Source: Neobacillus sp. PS2-9
Lineage (GTDB): Bacteria > Bacillota > Bacilli > Bacillales > Cytobacillaceae
DNA: 64,000 bases
Direction: 5' to 3'
Assembly: GCF_030915525.1 (NCBI RefSeq)
Contig: NZ_CP133269.1
Location: forward strand, 3,941,001-4,005,000
A program made the translations under genes and the position numbers. Below the pieces are notes generated by a model, which was given only the letters and a program-made list of their open reading frames with translations, searched no databases and had not been told where the DNA came from. This document shows positions 61,834-64,000 of this stretch, one piece after another. Position 1 is the first letter of the stretch; each line of letters opens with the position of its first letter.

Positions 61834-64000
61834 TTCCACTCAACTCCTCTCGGATTAAATCAAGTACCTTTTCATTTGATAACGGTGTAATCACACGATA
61901 AGGACTACTCTCAATTCCTTCATCTAATTGACAAACTGATTTATAAGGACAGAAGGTACAAGCCTTTTTGTCCTTCTGTTTATATGGAGAAATCTCTACA
62001 TGTCCATCGACGATAGCGTTCCCCGATTTCTGATACATTGTCCTTACATAATTTCTTAAATCATTAAAATGCTCCATGCTAGCCACTTTTGAGCGCTTGG
62101 TTAAGTTACCATCCTTCTTAATTCCAGCAGAAATAATGTGTGAATCACCTGACTCAAGTGTTTGGTCCATGAGTTTGATTACACTTTGATCACTTAACAA
62201 TAAACCATTCATCTTAAATTTCTTCATAATTTCTGCTTCGATTTCATCCATCGTCAACAATTTTGTTGAGTTAATAAGCGGATTATGAACATGAAAATAA
62301 AGGACACCTGCAGGACTTGCCTCCATCTCGACTAATTCCTTTGAGTAGGTCATAACAATATCCAAATAGGTGATCATTTGCAGGGAGAGACCATAATATA
62401 CATCACTTAAATGCACGTCTTTTTCACTCGATTTATAATCAATTACCCTTAAGAACACATTATCGTCTTCACTCTTTGCTTGATCGACCCTATCAATTCG
62501 CCCAGCTAACTCCATTCTCTTTCCATTTTTTAATGGAAAACTTAATGGCGGCAGTTCCGCATTTGCTCCAAATCCCAATTCTAATCCAATTGGGGAGAAT
62601 CCACTTACTTTTGCATGCTCACTTAACACAAGTGAAGCACGGGTAATAATTTGCTCTAATTTACGCTTGATATAATGATGCCTCTCGGAACTCAACAAAA
62701 TCTCGTTTTGTAATTTTGGAGCTATGGCATTGACTGCTTCTTTGGATAATTCCTCACATTGCACTTTCGTTAACTGCGCCCATGAGATGTTTTGTGTATT
62801 AACTGTATCAGAAATATACTTTATAGCTGCGTGAAATAACTCTCCTATATCAGGCGCTTCTAAGCGGTAAATTTGTCTTTCTCGAAGCCTCAAACCATGC
62901 TGAACAAAATGAGTAAAAGCACAGCTATTAAACAATTCCATTCTCGATACACTCGCCTGAATGGTATCTCCGTATAATTCGTCTGCTACCTGTTTAGAAA
63001 GCTGGACCGTCTGGTTCGTATAAAAAAGGCTCGAAAACACTTTTTTTGCCTTTTCCTTTCCCGGACTTTCTAAATAATAGTTATACACATCCCACCATAG
63101 ATTTGAGATCGGATAATTTCGTTTGTTCAGCTGAAGTTGGGAATTCAAATAAGATAATGTTGTGGTAAAGTTTGTAATAAAGCTCAACTGTCCCTCTTCC
63201 GGCAATTCAGCTGGGTCTGAAACATAATAATGTTCTCTCGCCTCAGGGAACATATCTTTTATCCTCTTGATATACGAAGAGGCAATTAGAGCTTTCCCCT
63301 CATCATTTGCTAATGGATAGGTTACGTAAAGCTCCTCAGCGGGTGCAGTAAAAGCTTTATAGGCTAGAAAATTCTCATCCAGCAAACGTGTTCGACAGCT
63401 TGGTGCGACGTTGATACCTGCTGAAAGAAGCATTTCCCGATCTTCATCTGATAGTATTCCTTCGTCTGATATTTTTGCTGGTAATACTCCCTCATTGACG
63501 CCAACCACGAAACAGACCTTGATATCCATTAATCTTGATTTCTCTAAGTCTCCAATTAAAACTTGATCTAGTGCAGGTGGTATTAGGGAAAAATGTAAAG
63601 ACTCAAATCCAGATTCTAAGATAGCTGCAAAGGACTTTAGTGAGACTGGTTCATCTCCTAAAATCTCTACATATTGGTCTAATAAATCAATGACCGCGTT
63701 CCACACCTGTTCGTGCTCTCGCATTTTCACAAGATTACCCTTTTCTTCCGCTTCCACTTTCCACTTTTCAAGCTTCTCAGGAATATCTAATTCTTCTAAA
63801 AATAGATAGATGGCTTCGCAAAGTTTACGTCCGGTATCTGCCTTCTTCAATCGCCTTGAAAGGCGGAGAATCGGTGCCGTTACCATTAGCTTTAACTCAT
63901 TTAATTCCTGCTCCATTTTGCGTTCGGCATCGGTTTGGCCATTTCCATCCAACTCTAGCCCTCTAATTCTCCGGTAACTCCAGCGATCCTTTTTCGTCCA
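61826..64000 (-). CDS. addB: ATP-dependent helicase/nuclease subunit B, 5' part outside the window
   Basis: The last 724 codons are visible; the reading frame is open through position 64000 (reading WTKKDRWSYRRIRGLEL at the edge), so the start lies outside; AddB is usually about 1,160 residues. The nuclease motif VIDYKSSEKD and the C-terminal Fe-S cysteines (KACTFCPYKSVCQL) are intact; the fourth, N-terminal Cys would be beyond the window. Partner of AddA, whose start it overlaps. An internal TTG at 63952 is not a true start. Confidence 0.96.
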   Translation of the reverse strand, partial: WTKKDRWSYRRIRGLELDGNGQTDAERKMEQELNELKLMVTAPILRLSRRLKKADTGRKLCEAIYLFLEELDIPEKLEKWKVEAEEKGNLVKMREHEQVWNAVIDLLDQYVEILGDEPVSLKSFAAILESGFESLHFSLIPPALDQVLIGDLEKSRLMDIKVCFVVGVNEGVLPAKISDEGILSDEDREMLLSAGINVAPSCRTRLLDENFLAYKAFTAPAEELYVTYPLANDEGKALIASSYIKRIKDMFPEAREHYYVSDPAELPEEGQLSFITNFTTTLSYLNSQLQLNKRNYPISNLWWDVYNYYLESPGKEKAKKVFSSLFYTNQTVQLSKQVADELYGDTIQASVSRMELFNSCAFTHFVQHGLRLRERQIYRLEAPDIGELFHAAIKYISDTVNTQNISWAQLTKVQCEELSKEAVNAIAPKLQNEILLSSERHHYIKRKLEQIITRASLVLSEHAKVSGFSPIGLELGFGANAELPPLSFPLKNGKRMELAGRIDRVDQAKSEDDNVFLRVIDYKSSEKDVHLSDVYYGLSLQMITYLDIVMTYSKELVEMEASPAGVLYFHVHNPLINSTKLLTMDEIEAEIMKKFKMNGLLLSDQSVIKLMDQTLESGDSHIISAGIKKDGNLTKRSKVASMEHFNDLRNYVRTMYQKSGNAIVDGHVEISPYKQKDKKACTFCPYKSVCQLDEGIESSPYRVITPLSNEKVLDLIREELSGNE

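Noticed and set aside
61826..63952. addB as a complete 708-residue gene starting at 63952
   Set aside because: The codon is an internal TTG, the frame stays open to the window end with family-like sequence, and AddB is far longer.

Overview
This 64 kb window is chromosomal DNA of a low-GC, endospore-forming Bacillaceae bacterium, close to Bacillus/Neobacillus. The evidence is gene order shared with the Bacillus subtilis yjb-opp-app-yja-fab, yis and yit regions, a complete gerPABCDEF spore-coat operon, comZ/med competence genes, Bacillus-type Fnr proteins with a C-terminal cysteine cluster, FapR and CtsR operators, and a tryptophan T-box. I see no rRNA, tRNA, prophage, transposase gene or CRISPR array.

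Layout. 0-22 kb: the 5' part of oppA, a small membrane protein, T-box-controlled trpS, yjbA, the appDFABC peptide importer, yjaZ, the fabH-fabF pair behind a FapR box, comZ, med, yjaV, yjaU, yjzD, clpB with a CtsR box, and yjzC. Two long intergenic arrays of 52-bp dyad repeats lie here, at 4.1-5.0 kb and 11.95-13.08 kb. The first is interrupted by a 264-bp MITE-like element with an apparent 6-bp target duplication and an RNA-like internal fold.

22-30 kb: an anaerobic/molybdopterin block with two Fnr paralogues, mobB-moeA, ric, moaA and a radical SAM/SPASM protein. Good FNR boxes sit at -41.5 in front of ric and of the radical SAM gene. 30-40 kb: yit and yis genes (yitW, yitU, yitR, yitT, yitS, yitL, yitK), a short-chain dehydrogenase, a membrane-anchored amylase-like protein that has lost its catalytic residues, and asnO.

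40-48 kb: yisN-like gene, an AT-rich phosphotransferase-like gene inside long inverted repeats, moeB, a tungsten-type aldehyde:ferredoxin oxidoreductase, moaD with a coupled small unknown gene, yisL and yisK. Two copies of a GC-rich 182-bp dispersed repeat, in opposite orientation, bracket the moaA-to-AOR stretch (26.1 and 45.8 kb).

48-55.9 kb: a full Gram-positive tad/Flp pilus operon on the minus strand, headed by a DUF192 gene and preceded by a cyclic-di-GMP-I riboswitch with a terminator. 56-64 kb: gerPABCDEF, then addA and the C-terminal two thirds of addB, which runs off the window.

Functionally the window combines peptide uptake, fatty-acid initiation, competence control, an FNR/molybdopterin/tungsten anaerobic module, a c-di-GMP-controlled surface pilus, spore germinant permeability and recombination repair. 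The most unusual content is non-coding: the two dyad arrays, the MITE-like element and the inverted-repeat cassette.
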